Source of the DNA: an uncultured Psychroserpens sp. | GTDB lineage: Bacteria > Bacteroidota > Bacteroidia > Flavobacteriales > Flavobacteriaceae | NCBI RefSeq assembly: GCF_947500255.1 | Contig: NZ_CANMRL010000004.1 | Coordinates: 248,001-312,000, forward strand | DNA length: 64,000 nucleotides | Direction: 5' to 3' | In this document: in pieces, positions 34,950 to 43,432 of the stretch | How positions within the stretch are numbered: position 1 is the first letter of the stretch | Layout: every line of letters begins with the position of its first letter | Position numbers and translations under genes: made by a program | Notes under the pieces: model-generated | What the model was told of the DNA's origin: nothing | Databases searched by the model: none | The model's input: only the letters and a program-made list of their open reading frames with translations

Positions 34950-36311
34950 ATGCATAACGATTTATCATTGTTCACCGAACTTGCAGAGCTTTTAATTTCC
35001 GAAGAAACAAATCGGCCTGTGGCTGCTCCTGTCGATACTAAAGCACTTTATAAAACTTTAGATCTTCAACTTAATGATGAACCAATAATAGACGATGAGT
35101 TTAAATCTATATTAAAAGATATTATAAAGCATACACCTAAAACAGCATCAACCTCATTTTTTAATCAATTATTTGGTGGAAGAATCCCTAGAGCAACACT
35201 TGGAGATTTATTAGCTGTTATGCTCAACAATAGTATGTATACCTATAAAGTTGCTGGACCTCAAGTTGGGATTGAAAAAACACTACTTAGAAAAATTTGT
35301 GATATCATTGAATACCCAGACGTTGCAGATGGCACTTTTGCTCCAGGAGGATCTATGAGCAACTACATGGCAGTTTTGATGGCTAGAGACAAGTATAATC
35401 CTTCGGCAAGAAACGAAGGGATAAACAATACAATGACACTCTATACATCTGAAGCTTCTCATTATTCTATTGCAAAAAACGCTGCTTTTATTGGTGTTGG
35501 AAGACAGCAAGTACGTACAATCAAAACTAATGATAGAGGCGAAATGCTAAGTGAAGATTTAGATGCTAAAATTTCAAATGATATCAGACAAGGCTTTCAG
35601 CCGTTTTTTGTAAATGCTACGGCAGGAACTACAGTCCTAGGAGCTTTTGATTCTATTGATAACATAAGTAAAGTCTGTAAAAAGTATGACGTATGGTTAC
35701 ATTTAGATGGCGCCTATTGTGGTGGTGTGATTTTTAGTGACGATTACAAACATTTAGTCAATGGCATTGCGCATACAGATTCGTTTAGTTTTAATGCTCA
35801 TAAAATGTTAGGCACGCCTTTAAGTTGTTCTATTATAGTAACTCGAGACAAGAAATATTTATATGAATCGTTTTCTAATGAAGCAGAATATCTTTATCAA
35901 ACCAACGATGACGATTTTAATCTCGGAAAAACATCACTACAATGTGGTAGAAGAAATGACGCATTAAAGCTTTGGACCTTATGGAAGTCTGTTGGTAATA
36001 ACGGATTAAAAACTATAATTAATCACCAGTTCAAACTTGCTGAAGTTGCTAGAAACTATATCAATAACCACCCAGATTATAGATTATACAGTTTTGAAGA
36101 TTCAATTTCAGTATGTTTTAATTACAAGGATATTCCTGCGAAAAAATTATGTACTGTGCTATACGAAAACGCCAAGCTCATGGTTGGTTTCGGAAATTTT
36201 AATGATCAAGATTTTGTAAGAATGGTAACCATTAATAGCGTATTAAAAGAAAAAGATATTATCAACTTTTTTAAAACCATTGAAGATTTTGCAGTTTCAA
36301 CTGATATTTAA
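34950..36311 (+). CDS. PLP-dependent group II decarboxylase (cysteine sulfinate/glutamate type)
   Basis: A cytoplasmic enzyme of the family containing glutamate, cysteine sulfinate and aspartate decarboxylases; 453 residues. Motifs in order: SFFNQLFGG (69-77), SMYTYKVAGPQ, FAPGGSMSNYMA, His171 stacking on PLP (TSEASHYS), NATAGTTVLGAFD, Asp253 (LHLDGAYCGG), the PLP lysine Lys285 (FNAHKMLG) and LQCGRRNDALKLW. The nearest known relatives by motif are animal CSAD/GAD. Specificity for cysteine sulfinate is inferred from the divergent cysteine dioxygenase next door. The alternative is glutamate or aspartate decarboxylation. Confidence 0.9.
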   Translation: MHNDLSLFTELAELLISEETNRPVAAPVDTKALYKTLDLQLNDEPIIDDEFKSILKDIIKHTPKTASTSFFNQLFGGRIPRATLGDLLAVMLNNSMYTYKVAGPQVGIEKTLLRKICDIIEYPDVADGTFAPGGSMSNYMAVLMARDKYNPSARNEGINNTMTLYTSEASHYSIAKNAAFIGVGRQQVRTIKTNDRGEMLSEDLDAKISNDIRQGFQPFFVNATAGTTVLGAFDSIDNISKVCKKYDVWLHLDGAYCGGVIFSDDYKHLVNGIAHTDSFSFNAHKMLGTPLSCSIIVTRDKKYLYESFSNEAEYLYQTNDDDFNLGKTSLQCGRRNDALKLWTLWKSVGNNGLKTIINHQFKLAEVARNYINNHPDYRLYSFEDSISVCFNYKDIPAKKLCTVLYENAKLMVGFGNFNDQDFVRMVTINSVLKEKDIINFFKTIEDFAVSTDI

Positions 36312-36393
36312 ACCCGTTAATCGGTTGAATATCGTAAAGTTGTTAAAATTTTGCTTAATTTTAAAAAAGTCTCCAATTTAGTTGGAAATTATT

Positions 36394-36401
36394 TATTTTT
36401 G
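36394..36401 (+). promoter_or_regulatory. -7 promoter box of apaG
   Basis: TATTTTTG, 23 bases before the apaG ATG. Confidence 0.5.
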
Positions 36402-36424
36402 TAAGCTATTATTTTCAACACTTC

Positions 36425-36811
36425 ATGGTTCAACAAGTTACAAGTGGGATTAAGATCTCCGTAGAAACATCATTTGAAGGTACATTTTATAAAAATTATA
36501 AAGTGCACTTTGCTTTTGGCTATAAAGTAACTATTGAAAATCAAAGTAAAGATTCTGTACAACTCAATTCAAGATACTGGAGAATACTCGACGCACTCAA
36601 TAATGTAGATATTGTAGAAGGTGAAGGTGTTATTGGTAAAAAGCCAGTTTTAAAACCAGGAGAATCTCACACCTACAATTCAGGTTGTTTATTAACGTCT
36701 CCTTTTGGGGCAATGCAAGGTCACTATAACATGGTTAATTTCACAAACACCAATAAGTTTAAAGTGATTATTCCTTCATTTAAATTAAGTGCTCCTTTTG
36801 CACTCAACTAA
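36425..36811 (+). CDS. apaG: ApaG domain protein
   Basis: ApaG is a small beta-sandwich protein linked genetically to cobalt/magnesium sensitivity and dinucleoside polyphosphate metabolism in enterobacteria; its biochemical role is not settled. The 128-residue product fits the family end to end: GIKISVETSFEGTF, FGYKVTIENQSKDSVQLNSR, the signature WRILDALNNVDIVEGEGVIG, and LKPGESHTYNSGCLLTSPFG with MQGHYNMVNF. It has its own promoter box and converges on the DUF6695 gene with a four-base overlap. Confidence 0.95.
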   Translation: MVQQVTSGIKISVETSFEGTFYKNYKVHFAFGYKVTIENQSKDSVQLNSRYWRILDALNNVDIVEGEGVIGKKPVLKPGESHTYNSGCLLTSPFGAMQGHYNMVNFTNTNKFKVIIPSFKLSAPFALN

Positions 36812-37812
36812 AATTCGCTATAATTTTTTAAGTATTCAAACCTAAATATATCATCTCCTTGATAGATATGTAAGAATTGGCAATTTGAATAATGGCTAAA
36901 TTGATATGTTTTTTCAAAGTTAAAACCTTCTGAAGACACTTTATAAATGCCATCACAATCAATATTTCCATAAGGGGAAATACGTCTAAAACGAAATTCC
37001 TCATGACTCCCAATATGATGTAACTCAAACCAAGCACCTGTACCTATTCCACTTAACCATTGTGCATGATCGCTTTTTATATCATTATGTTTGGGTTCTA
37101 AAGTTCCTATTACACTTGGACGATGTCCTTTAAGTACATCTAAAAATAAACGACGATTTTCTTTTCTAACAGTAGAATCAAACTCTGAAATATCTCCAAC
37201 TTCAGACACCTTATATATAAAATCTTCGGTATCGGCAATAACCACATTGCCAATTGTACTTGGCGTAAATCCTTTTGATTTAATAAGCAAAGATTTGATC
37301 TTCTTATTAGTAACACTGGCAATTAGAACATCTGTTACAAAACGCGCACAATTACAGGCCTGTTTTATAAAGGCAGCATACCTTATAAACCCCTTGTTTT
37401 GCTCATTAGTTATATACGCTCTTGCCTTTTTATAATCTATTGTCTTACAAATCGAAGCATACATGTTTCCTTCACCATGAGTGAGTTTTGGCTGTGTTGC
37501 CAAAAATTTTAAAATCTCATTTAGGTTTTGTATTTCACCCTTTTCTATAGTTGCCTGCATGGGAAAATTTAGCTCAAAATCTGTTTCTTTCCCCCTTACT
37601 CGTCCGTACGGAGATGTTGTGATGTAGCGGCCAAAATCATGATATTCTAATACTCCTGTAGATTTATCTATAAGTACTAATGCTGCATGACCAGCTCTCA
37701 CATGATTTCTACTACCAACAAATAAAAACCGTAAAAATGGAGAGTACCATTCTTTGGCATGAGAGACAATAGTTTCTGGATAGGCAAGTGTGAGAATGAT
37801 TCCGTCGTTCAT
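36808..37812 (-). CDS. DUF6695 family protein
   Basis: A 334-residue protein with no signal peptide. Part 1 (1-230) contains VRAGHAALVLIDKSTGVLEY (His42) followed much later by QACNCARFVTDVL (Cys155), and a strand reading EYHDFGRYITT. This order, histidine before cysteine in hydrophobic segments, recalls circularly permuted NlpC/P60 (YiiX-type) papain-like proteins; the link is my inference. Part 2 (about 245-334) begins SGIGTGAWFELHHIG and looks like a small beta domain. I recall this family as DUF6695 in flavobacteria with no known function. Monocistronic. Confidence 0.72.
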   Translation of the reverse strand: MNDGIILTLAYPETIVSHAKEWYSPFLRFLFVGSRNHVRAGHAALVLIDKSTGVLEYHDFGRYITTSPYGRVRGKETDFELNFPMQATIEKGEIQNLNEILKFLATQPKLTHGEGNMYASICKTIDYKKARAYITNEQNKGFIRYAAFIKQACNCARFVTDVLIASVTNKKIKSLLIKSKGFTPSTIGNVVIADTEDFIYKVSEVGDISEFDSTVRKENRRLFLDVLKGHRPSVIGTLEPKHNDIKSDHAQWLSGIGTGAWFELHHIGSHEEFRFRRISPYGNIDCDGIYKVSSEGFNFEKTYQFSHYSNCQFLHIYQGDDIFRFEYLKNYSEF

Positions 37813-37902
37813 ATGAATAGAATTGGTGGCAACTTACAAAAATTTATGCAGTATTTTAAGCTTGTTTTAATAGTCATTTAGTCATTAGTCGTCAAAAAAT
37901 CG

Positions 37903-37910
37903 TAACTTTG
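37903..37910 (+). promoter_or_regulatory. -7 promoter box of pruA
   Basis: TAACTTTG, 41 bases before the pruA ATG. Confidence 0.55.
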
Positions 37911-37951
37911 CACCTTCAAAATAATAAGCAATTTTTAAACCTAATTTTAAG

Positions 37952-39577
37952 ATGGGAAAAGGATTTTTCAACGTACCAGTAGCTATAAATGAGCCCGTAA
38001 AATCTTATGCTCCAGGATCTCCTGAGCGTGAAGCAGTTTTAGCTGCTTACAAAGACATGTGGAACACTAAAATTGATGTACCATTGTATATCAACGGAAA
38101 AGATGTGACAACAGGAAACACAAAAACCATGTCGGCACCTCATGATCATCAACACGTTGTTGGAACATATCATTTAGCAGAAAAATCTCATATAGAGGAA
38201 GCTATTGCAACGGCATTAGAAGCCCGAAAAACTTGGTCTCAATTGCCTTGGGAACAACGCGCTGGAATTTTCTTAAAAGCAGCCGAATTAATCGCTGGAC
38301 CTTACAGAGCAAAAATTAATGCAGCAACTATGATTGCGCAATCTAAAACAGTTCACCAAGCTGAGATAGATGCAGCTTGTGAATTAATTGATTTCTTACG
38401 ATTTAATGTACAGTTCATGACAGATATTTATCATGAACAACCAGAAAGCACTAGTGGCGCTTGGAACAGATTAGAATATCGGCCACTAGAAGGATTTACC
38501 TATGCAGTAACACCTTTTAACTTTACAGCTATTGCAGGAAACCTTCCAGCATGTATGGCTATGATGGGAAATGTTGTAGTTTGGAAGCCTAGTGACAGTC
38601 AAATATTTTCAGCCAAAATCATTATGGATGTTTTTAGAGAAGCTGGTGTTCCTGATGGTGTTATTAATGTGGTATTTGGAGACCCTGTGATGATAACTGA
38701 TACCGTTATGGACAGCCCTGATTTTTCTGGATTACATTTTACAGGTTCTACGTTCATTTTCAAAGAACTTTGGAAGAAAATTGGGAACAATATTCATAAT
38801 TATAAAACCTATCCTAGAATCGTAGGAGAAACTGGTGGAAAAGACTTTATTATCGCTCACAAAACAGCAAATCCAATTCAAGTAGCAACAGCTATCACTA
38901 GAGGTGCTTTTGAATTCCAAGGACAAAAATGTAGTGCAGCTTCGCGAGCGTATATTCCTTCCAACCTATGGAATACAGTAAAAGAACGTGTTATTGCTGA
39001 TGTTAAGTCATTTAAAATGGGATCCCCTGAAGATTTGAATAATTTCATCACTGCTGTTATTCATGAAGGTTCTTTTGATAAGTTAGCATCATACATTGAT
39101 GGCGCTAAAAATGATTCGGATGCTGAAATCATCGTTGGTGGAAATTACGATAAAAGCAAAGGTTATTTTATAGAACCAACCGTTATCGTGACTAGCAACC
39201 CAAAATACACAACCATGTGTACAGAATTATTTGGTCCTGTAATCACTATTTACGTATATGACGAAGACAAGTATTCTGAAACTTTAAAACTGGTTGATGA
39301 CACTAGCGAATATGCATTAACTGGAGCTATACTAGCAACAGATAGATACGCCATTCAAGAAGCAACTAAAGCATTACAAAACTGTGCTGGAAATTTTTAT
39401 ATCAACGACAAACCAACTGGAGCTGTTGTAGGACAGCAACCTTTTGGAGGTGCTAGAGCTTCTGGTACAAATGACAAAGCTGGTAGTGCACTTAATTTAT
39501 TGCGCTGGGTATCGCCAAGAATGATAAAGGAGACTTTTGTGACACCAACAGATTATCGCTATCCATTTTTAGGATAA
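37952..39577 (+). CDS. pruA: L-glutamate gamma-semialdehyde (P5C) dehydrogenase
   Basis: Oxidises glutamate semialdehyde, the open form of pyrroline-5-carboxylate, to glutamate with NAD+, the second step of proline catabolism. The 541-residue protein is the monofunctional (group 1, eukaryote-like) form, not the proline dehydrogenase fusion. The aldehyde dehydrogenase features are intact: TPFNFTAIAGNLPACMA, HFTGSTFIFKELW, Glu293 in VGETGGKDF and the catalytic Cys327 in FQGQKCSAASRAYIP. Monocistronic with its own promoter and a strong terminator. No proline dehydrogenase gene is in the window. Confidence 0.97.
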   Translation: MGKGFFNVPVAINEPVKSYAPGSPEREAVLAAYKDMWNTKIDVPLYINGKDVTTGNTKTMSAPHDHQHVVGTYHLAEKSHIEEAIATALEARKTWSQLPWEQRAGIFLKAAELIAGPYRAKINAATMIAQSKTVHQAEIDAACELIDFLRFNVQFMTDIYHEQPESTSGAWNRLEYRPLEGFTYAVTPFNFTAIAGNLPACMAMMGNVVVWKPSDSQIFSAKIIMDVFREAGVPDGVINVVFGDPVMITDTVMDSPDFSGLHFTGSTFIFKELWKKIGNNIHNYKTYPRIVGETGGKDFIIAHKTANPIQVATAITRGAFEFQGQKCSAASRAYIPSNLWNTVKERVIADVKSFKMGSPEDLNNFITAVIHEGSFDKLASYIDGAKNDSDAEIIVGGNYDKSKGYFIEPTVIVTSNPKYTTMCTELFGPVITIYVYDEDKYSETLKLVDDTSEYALTGAILATDRYAIQEATKALQNCAGNFYINDKPTGAVVGQQPFGGARASGTNDKAGSALNLLRWVSPRMIKETFVTPTDYRYPFLG

Positions 39578-39600
39578 AATCTTACACAATTTTATATTAC

Positions 39601-39635
39601 AATCCTCAAATATTACAGTTTGAGGATTTTTTTTT
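39601..39635 (+). terminator. Rho-independent terminator after pruA
   Basis: Ten-bp perfect stem AATCCTCAAA (39601-39610) / TTTGAGGATT (39619-39628), eight-base loop, then a T run to 39635. Confidence 0.92.
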
Positions 39636-39721
39636 GCTTTTGGTCTTAAATCACTTGATAACACATAATTAACTAAACGAAACTTTGTATCTTGTTAGTC
39701 GCAACTATTAATTAATCAATT

Positions 39722-41569
39722 ATGATAAAAAATTACGTTCTAATTTTATTGTTATTCCCTTTCTGTATTCAAGCTCAAACAGTTGAGTTTGAATCGACAC
39801 TTACTGCAGATTTAAGTGCATATACCGCAATCAATAGTGAAGTTGCTAATTTTGCTGGTTTAGGAGAATACGAAGTATTTCTAGATACCGATACTGGTGT
39901 TTTGGATAAACCAATTATTTTGGTAGATGGATTCGATCCAGGTGATACCAGAACAATTGCTGGTCTTTACAGCTTATTAGATTTTACTGGGTCTTCAGGC
40001 CCTGAAAATTTAGCCGATTTAGTTAGAGCCCAAGGGTATGATGTTATTATTTTAAATTTCCCGTCTTACTTTAGACTGGATGATAATTCACTTTTAAATA
40101 TTGATAATGCTACAGACAATAATGCCGATATGGTCATTGACGAGCTCGATTACCCTGGAAGTACACTAGTTAATGGTGGAGCAGATTTCATTGAACGTAA
40201 CGCAATGTTATTAGTAGATTTAATAAATACGCTTAATGGACCAGAAGCTCAAGGAGGTAAAGTAGGCGATGAAGAATTAGTTATCATTGGTCCAAGCATG
40301 GGTGGATTAATCTCTCGTTATGCATTGAACTTCATGGAAGAGGACGCTCAAGATCATGAAACAAGATTATGGATGTCATTTGATTCTCCTCATCTTGGCG
40401 CGAATGTCCCATTAGGTTTTCAACATCAATTTAACTTTCTAGGATTTGGTTTAGGTGACGATTTAAACGTTGTTGAATTACAAGGCATTGTAAACGGACT
40501 ACTAAAATCACCAGCTGCAAGACAATTGTTAGTTGATCATTTCGAAGCTCATCTTTTGGATGGTAGTGAATTTGATTTTGACCCTACAAAGTTATTACCA
40601 GAAGCTCATCCTTATAGAGCAGTTTTTGAAAATAACATCAACAGTTTAACACCAACTGGTTTTCCACAGAATACGCGAAATGTATCTATCATAAATGGTA
40701 GTGGAATTGGAACTGCATATAAAGCTGCCGATGGCACGACAGATATTACTCCTGGTTTTGCTGCTTTGGCAATTGAGGACCTAGAAATTCCTGATTCTCC
40801 ATTACCACAAACAACAGCCGATATCAATATTAACTTCACGCCTTTAACTGAAGATGATATGGGTAATGATGTTGGACCTCAATTAATAAGTAAGGTTTTT
40901 GTTGAAGGCTTTTTAATTTTTGGATTTATAACTCTTGTAGATGTCGAAATACAGGCAGAAGCTCCAAGTTTTTCAGATGGTATTGATGCAGCTTCAGGAG
41001 GCCTTTTCGATCTGGGAGGTTTTACTGATGGGCTAGGCGGAGATCCAATTATTGATAATTTTCTTACCTCATTAACAGTAAATAAATTTAGTTTCATCCC
41101 TTCGGTTAGTGGAATGGCCTTAGAAATTACAAATAATGAAGTTAATTGGTATCACGATATTAACCTTGGCGATCCAGGAGGAACAGGAGACACACTAAAT
41201 AATACACCTTTTGTGAATTGGTATATGCCAGATGATAATGAAAATCATGTTGAACTCACCGAGGAAAATGTGGCTTTTGCACTTACTGAGATTTTTCAAC
41301 AAACACTATCAAATACAGATTTTGAAACTATAACATCAATTAAGATTGAGAAGAATCCAATTGAAAATGAAATAACAATACTAAGTAGTAGAATTCTAGA
41401 TGATGTCAATATTTCTATTATTGATATTACTGGAAAAGTGGTTTTTTCTTCTAATCAAACATTAGATAGAAGATCTTCAATCCCTTTAAATTTAGATTCG
41501 GGAATGTATATTCTCAATCTTGAGTCTAAAGACAACTATAACTACCGAACAAAGATTATTGTAAAGTAA
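39722..41569 (+). CDS. Secreted alpha/beta hydrolase with type IX sorting domain
   Basis: The 615-residue protein has a signal peptide ending CIQAQ (19). An alpha/beta hydrolase region follows: PIILVDGFDPGD (64-75), AQGYDVIILNFPSY, and the nucleophile elbow IIGPSMGGLISRYAL with Ser192; the arrangement is like PGAP1/lipase-type esterases. A long middle region with Gly/Asp-rich loops has no recognised domain. The last 75 residues form a type A sorting domain: IKIEKNPIENEITILSS, a strand VNISIIDITGKVVFSS, and GMYILNLESKDN with a final basic KIIVK. Type IX export to the surface is expected. Substrate is not known. Confidence 0.87.
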   Translation: MIKNYVLILLLFPFCIQAQTVEFESTLTADLSAYTAINSEVANFAGLGEYEVFLDTDTGVLDKPIILVDGFDPGDTRTIAGLYSLLDFTGSSGPENLADLVRAQGYDVIILNFPSYFRLDDNSLLNIDNATDNNADMVIDELDYPGSTLVNGGADFIERNAMLLVDLINTLNGPEAQGGKVGDEELVIIGPSMGGLISRYALNFMEEDAQDHETRLWMSFDSPHLGANVPLGFQHQFNFLGFGLGDDLNVVELQGIVNGLLKSPAARQLLVDHFEAHLLDGSEFDFDPTKLLPEAHPYRAVFENNINSLTPTGFPQNTRNVSIINGSGIGTAYKAADGTTDITPGFAALAIEDLEIPDSPLPQTTADININFTPLTEDDMGNDVGPQLISKVFVEGFLIFGFITLVDVEIQAEAPSFSDGIDAASGGLFDLGGFTDGLGGDPIIDNFLTSLTVNKFSFIPSVSGMALEITNNEVNWYHDINLGDPGGTGDTLNNTPFVNWYMPDDNENHVELTEENVAFALTEIFQQTLSNTDFETITSIKIEKNPIENEITILSSRILDDVNISIIDITGKVVFSSNQTLDRRSSIPLNLDSGMYILNLESKDNYNYRTKIIVK

Positions 41570-41570
41570 A

Positions 41571-41608
41571 AAAGAAACCCTTTCAAAATTGAAAGGGTTT
41601 CTTTTTTT
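41571..41608 (+). terminator. Rho-independent terminator after the secreted hydrolase
   Basis: Sixteen-bp stem (41571-41586 with 41589-41604; core GAAACCCTTTCAA), two-base loop in the drawn form, then T's to 41608. Confidence 0.92.
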
Positions 41609-41662
41609 AGATAATTTCAAAATATGATGTAAGTATTTTGTCATTACCTCTACAAATACCTC

Positions 41663-42283
41663 ATGATATTTATATACTTCATAATTGGTATTTTAGCAAG
41701 TGTAATTGGCGCATTACCTTTGGGTGCATCCAATATTGCTGTAATTAACACAACCATTAAGCAAAATGCCAAACAGGCTTTTAAAATAGCAATAGCAGCT
41801 GGTATTGCTGAAGTTATTCTTTCTTATTATGCGCTACATTGTAATATGGTTGTTAGAGACTTCTTTGACCAAAATATGTGGATTCAAATTGTAATTGTTG
41901 TAATTCTAATGGCAGTAGGTAGCTTTTTAATTTTCAAAAAGAATAAAGAAAAAGCATCCAAAAAAAAGAGACTAACATCATCTAAATATGCTACTGGATT
42001 TCTTCTAGGAATTTTAAACCCTCCAGTTCTGATTTATTGGATTGTTGCCTTCGGAATAATTAATAATAATGATCTTATGTTATCATTAGGTTCTCCTCTA
42101 TTTGTATTATTTCTATTCTTTGCAGGAGTATACTTAGGTAAGCTACTAACATTGTATCTCTATAGCAAATTTAGTATCGCCATAAAAAATAAAGTTCAAA
42201 ATATCACTTTGGTAATTAATAAAGTAACAGGTATATTATTAATTGTTATCGGTATCGCTCAAGCTATAAAATTGAGTTTATAA
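41663..42283 (+). CDS. LysE/RhtB family transporter
   Basis: The 206-residue inner-membrane protein has six hydrophobic segments and the family N-terminal signature GALPLGASNIAVINTTIKQN (the GPxxxxxxxxxx motif region of LysE exporters). A basic loop KKNKEKASKKKRL separates helices 3 and 4, and GFLLGILNPPVLIYW is the conserved helix 4 motif. It should export an amino acid or similar small solute; specificity is unknown. It converges on the small membrane protein gene with seven bases between. Confidence 0.88.
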   Translation: MIFIYFIIGILASVIGALPLGASNIAVINTTIKQNAKQAFKIAIAAGIAEVILSYYALHCNMVVRDFFDQNMWIQIVIVVILMAVGSFLIFKKNKEKASKKKRLTSSKYATGFLLGILNPPVLIYWIVAFGIINNNDLMLSLGSPLFVLFLFFAGVYLGKLLTLYLYSKFSIAIKNKVQNITLVINKVTGILLIVIGIAQAIKLSL

Positions 42284-42290
42284 AATTGTC

Positions 42291-42524
42291 TTATCTGTAG
42301 TTGTCTACATCACCAATGGGATAATCTTCATAAAAATCTTTAAAAGTTTTTTCAGTTGTATAATTATCTCTTAATACTTTGTAGACCATTATTACAACAA
42401 AAACTTGACCTATACATGTTAAAAAGAACACCCAATTTAAAGGTATGTCCATTGCTGCTGCAATCGTGACTGTCACTAACAACAACGTGGTAACAACGAC
42501 ATAAAACATTACTGGGAATTTCAT
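42291..42524 (-). CDS. Small two-helix membrane protein, unknown function
   Basis: The 77-residue product has two predicted transmembrane helices (about 3-24 and 29-49, LLLVTVTIAAAM and VFFLTCIGQVFVVIMVYKVL) and an acidic, aromatic tail (TFKDFYEDYPIGDVDNYR). Its tail is strikingly conserved-looking, and I recall homologues in flavobacteria annotated only as hypothetical. There are 72 bases to the DUF2797 gene upstream on the same strand; cotranscription is possible. Confidence 0.72.
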   Translation of the reverse strand: MKFPVMFYVVVTTLLLVTVTIAAAMDIPLNWVFFLTCIGQVFVVIMVYKVLRDNYTTEKTFKDFYEDYPIGDVDNYR

Positions 42525-42596
42525 GTTGTTTTATTAACAAGATACTAAACAACAGGCATTTGAAGCAAAAATAGCTTTATAAAATTACGTTAATCT

Positions 42597-43391
42597 TTAG
42601 TGCATAACGAACTTAACTACTAAGCCTTCATTTGCACGAACATTAAAAACAGTATTATCTTCAAAAATAAGATACTGACCCTTAACACCTACCAATTTTC
42701 CTGTATATGTACCTACTTTTTCGATATTGAGGCTTTTAGGTTTTTCTGGGTATTTATGTACAGGAAACTCAAGATTTGTTTCGGTATTTGAAGCAATAAA
42801 ATAATCTTTAGCTTCTTGAGGGATATATTTTTTTAATCGCTCTCTCCATTCGACTAAATTTTCATCTTCATTATCATTTTTGAGCATTTTTCGCCAATTG
42901 GTTTTATCTGCAACATGATCTTTTAATGCTACTTCAGTAATTCCAGCAAGATATCTATTAGGCACCTCTACAATTTCAATAGCTTCATGCGCTCCTTGAT
43001 CTATCCAACGTGTAGGCACTTGAGTTTTTCTAGTGACACCAACTTTTACATTACTAGAATTGGCGAGATATACAATATGAGGTTGTAATTGAACTTTCTT
43101 CTCATATTCTAAATCACGATCTTCTTTACCTAAATGCGCAGTACTTAATTCTGGTCGCATAATCCAATCCCCAGCTTGTGGAATATCAAAAAAATCTTCT
43201 TTGCAAAACCCTTGGCGGTAAATAGGTTTATCTAATCCGCATTTCAAACATTGATGTTTTACAAACTCCATTGTAATGGTTTTATTCAATAACTGATTCA
43301 TATTCAGGAAATCATTTTCCAATATCAAATAATATTGAATTGGCTCAGCTAGCTCCGTTTGCATTTTTGTTAAAACACCTTGATAAAACAT
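42597..43391 (-). CDS. DUF2797 family protein
   Basis: A 264-residue cytoplasmic protein. A zinc-knuckle-like Cys pair stands near the front (HQCLKCGLDKPIYRQGFCKE, Cys47-Cys50 region and a third Cys), followed by the signature VYLANSSNVKVGVTRKTQVPTRWIDQGA, which resembles a GIY-YIG-type beta core, and a C-terminal beta segment (VGTYTGKLVGVKGQYLIFED). The DUF2797 family has no experimentally fixed role that I know. It is divergent from the GH3 gene, with 41 bases between, so the two share a regulatory region. Confidence 0.87.
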   Translation of the reverse strand: MFYQGVLTKMQTELAEPIQYYLILENDFLNMNQLLNKTITMEFVKHQCLKCGLDKPIYRQGFCKEDFFDIPQAGDWIMRPELSTAHLGKEDRDLEYEKKVQLQPHIVYLANSSNVKVGVTRKTQVPTRWIDQGAHEAIEIVEVPNRYLAGITEVALKDHVADKTNWRKMLKNDNEDENLVEWRERLKKYIPQEAKDYFIASNTETNLEFPVHKYPEKPKSLNIEKVGTYTGKLVGVKGQYLIFEDNTVFNVRANEGLVVKFVMH

Positions 43392-43432
43392 AAAAAAAAG
43401 TATTATTTTTAAAACTTAAAGATACTATAAAA

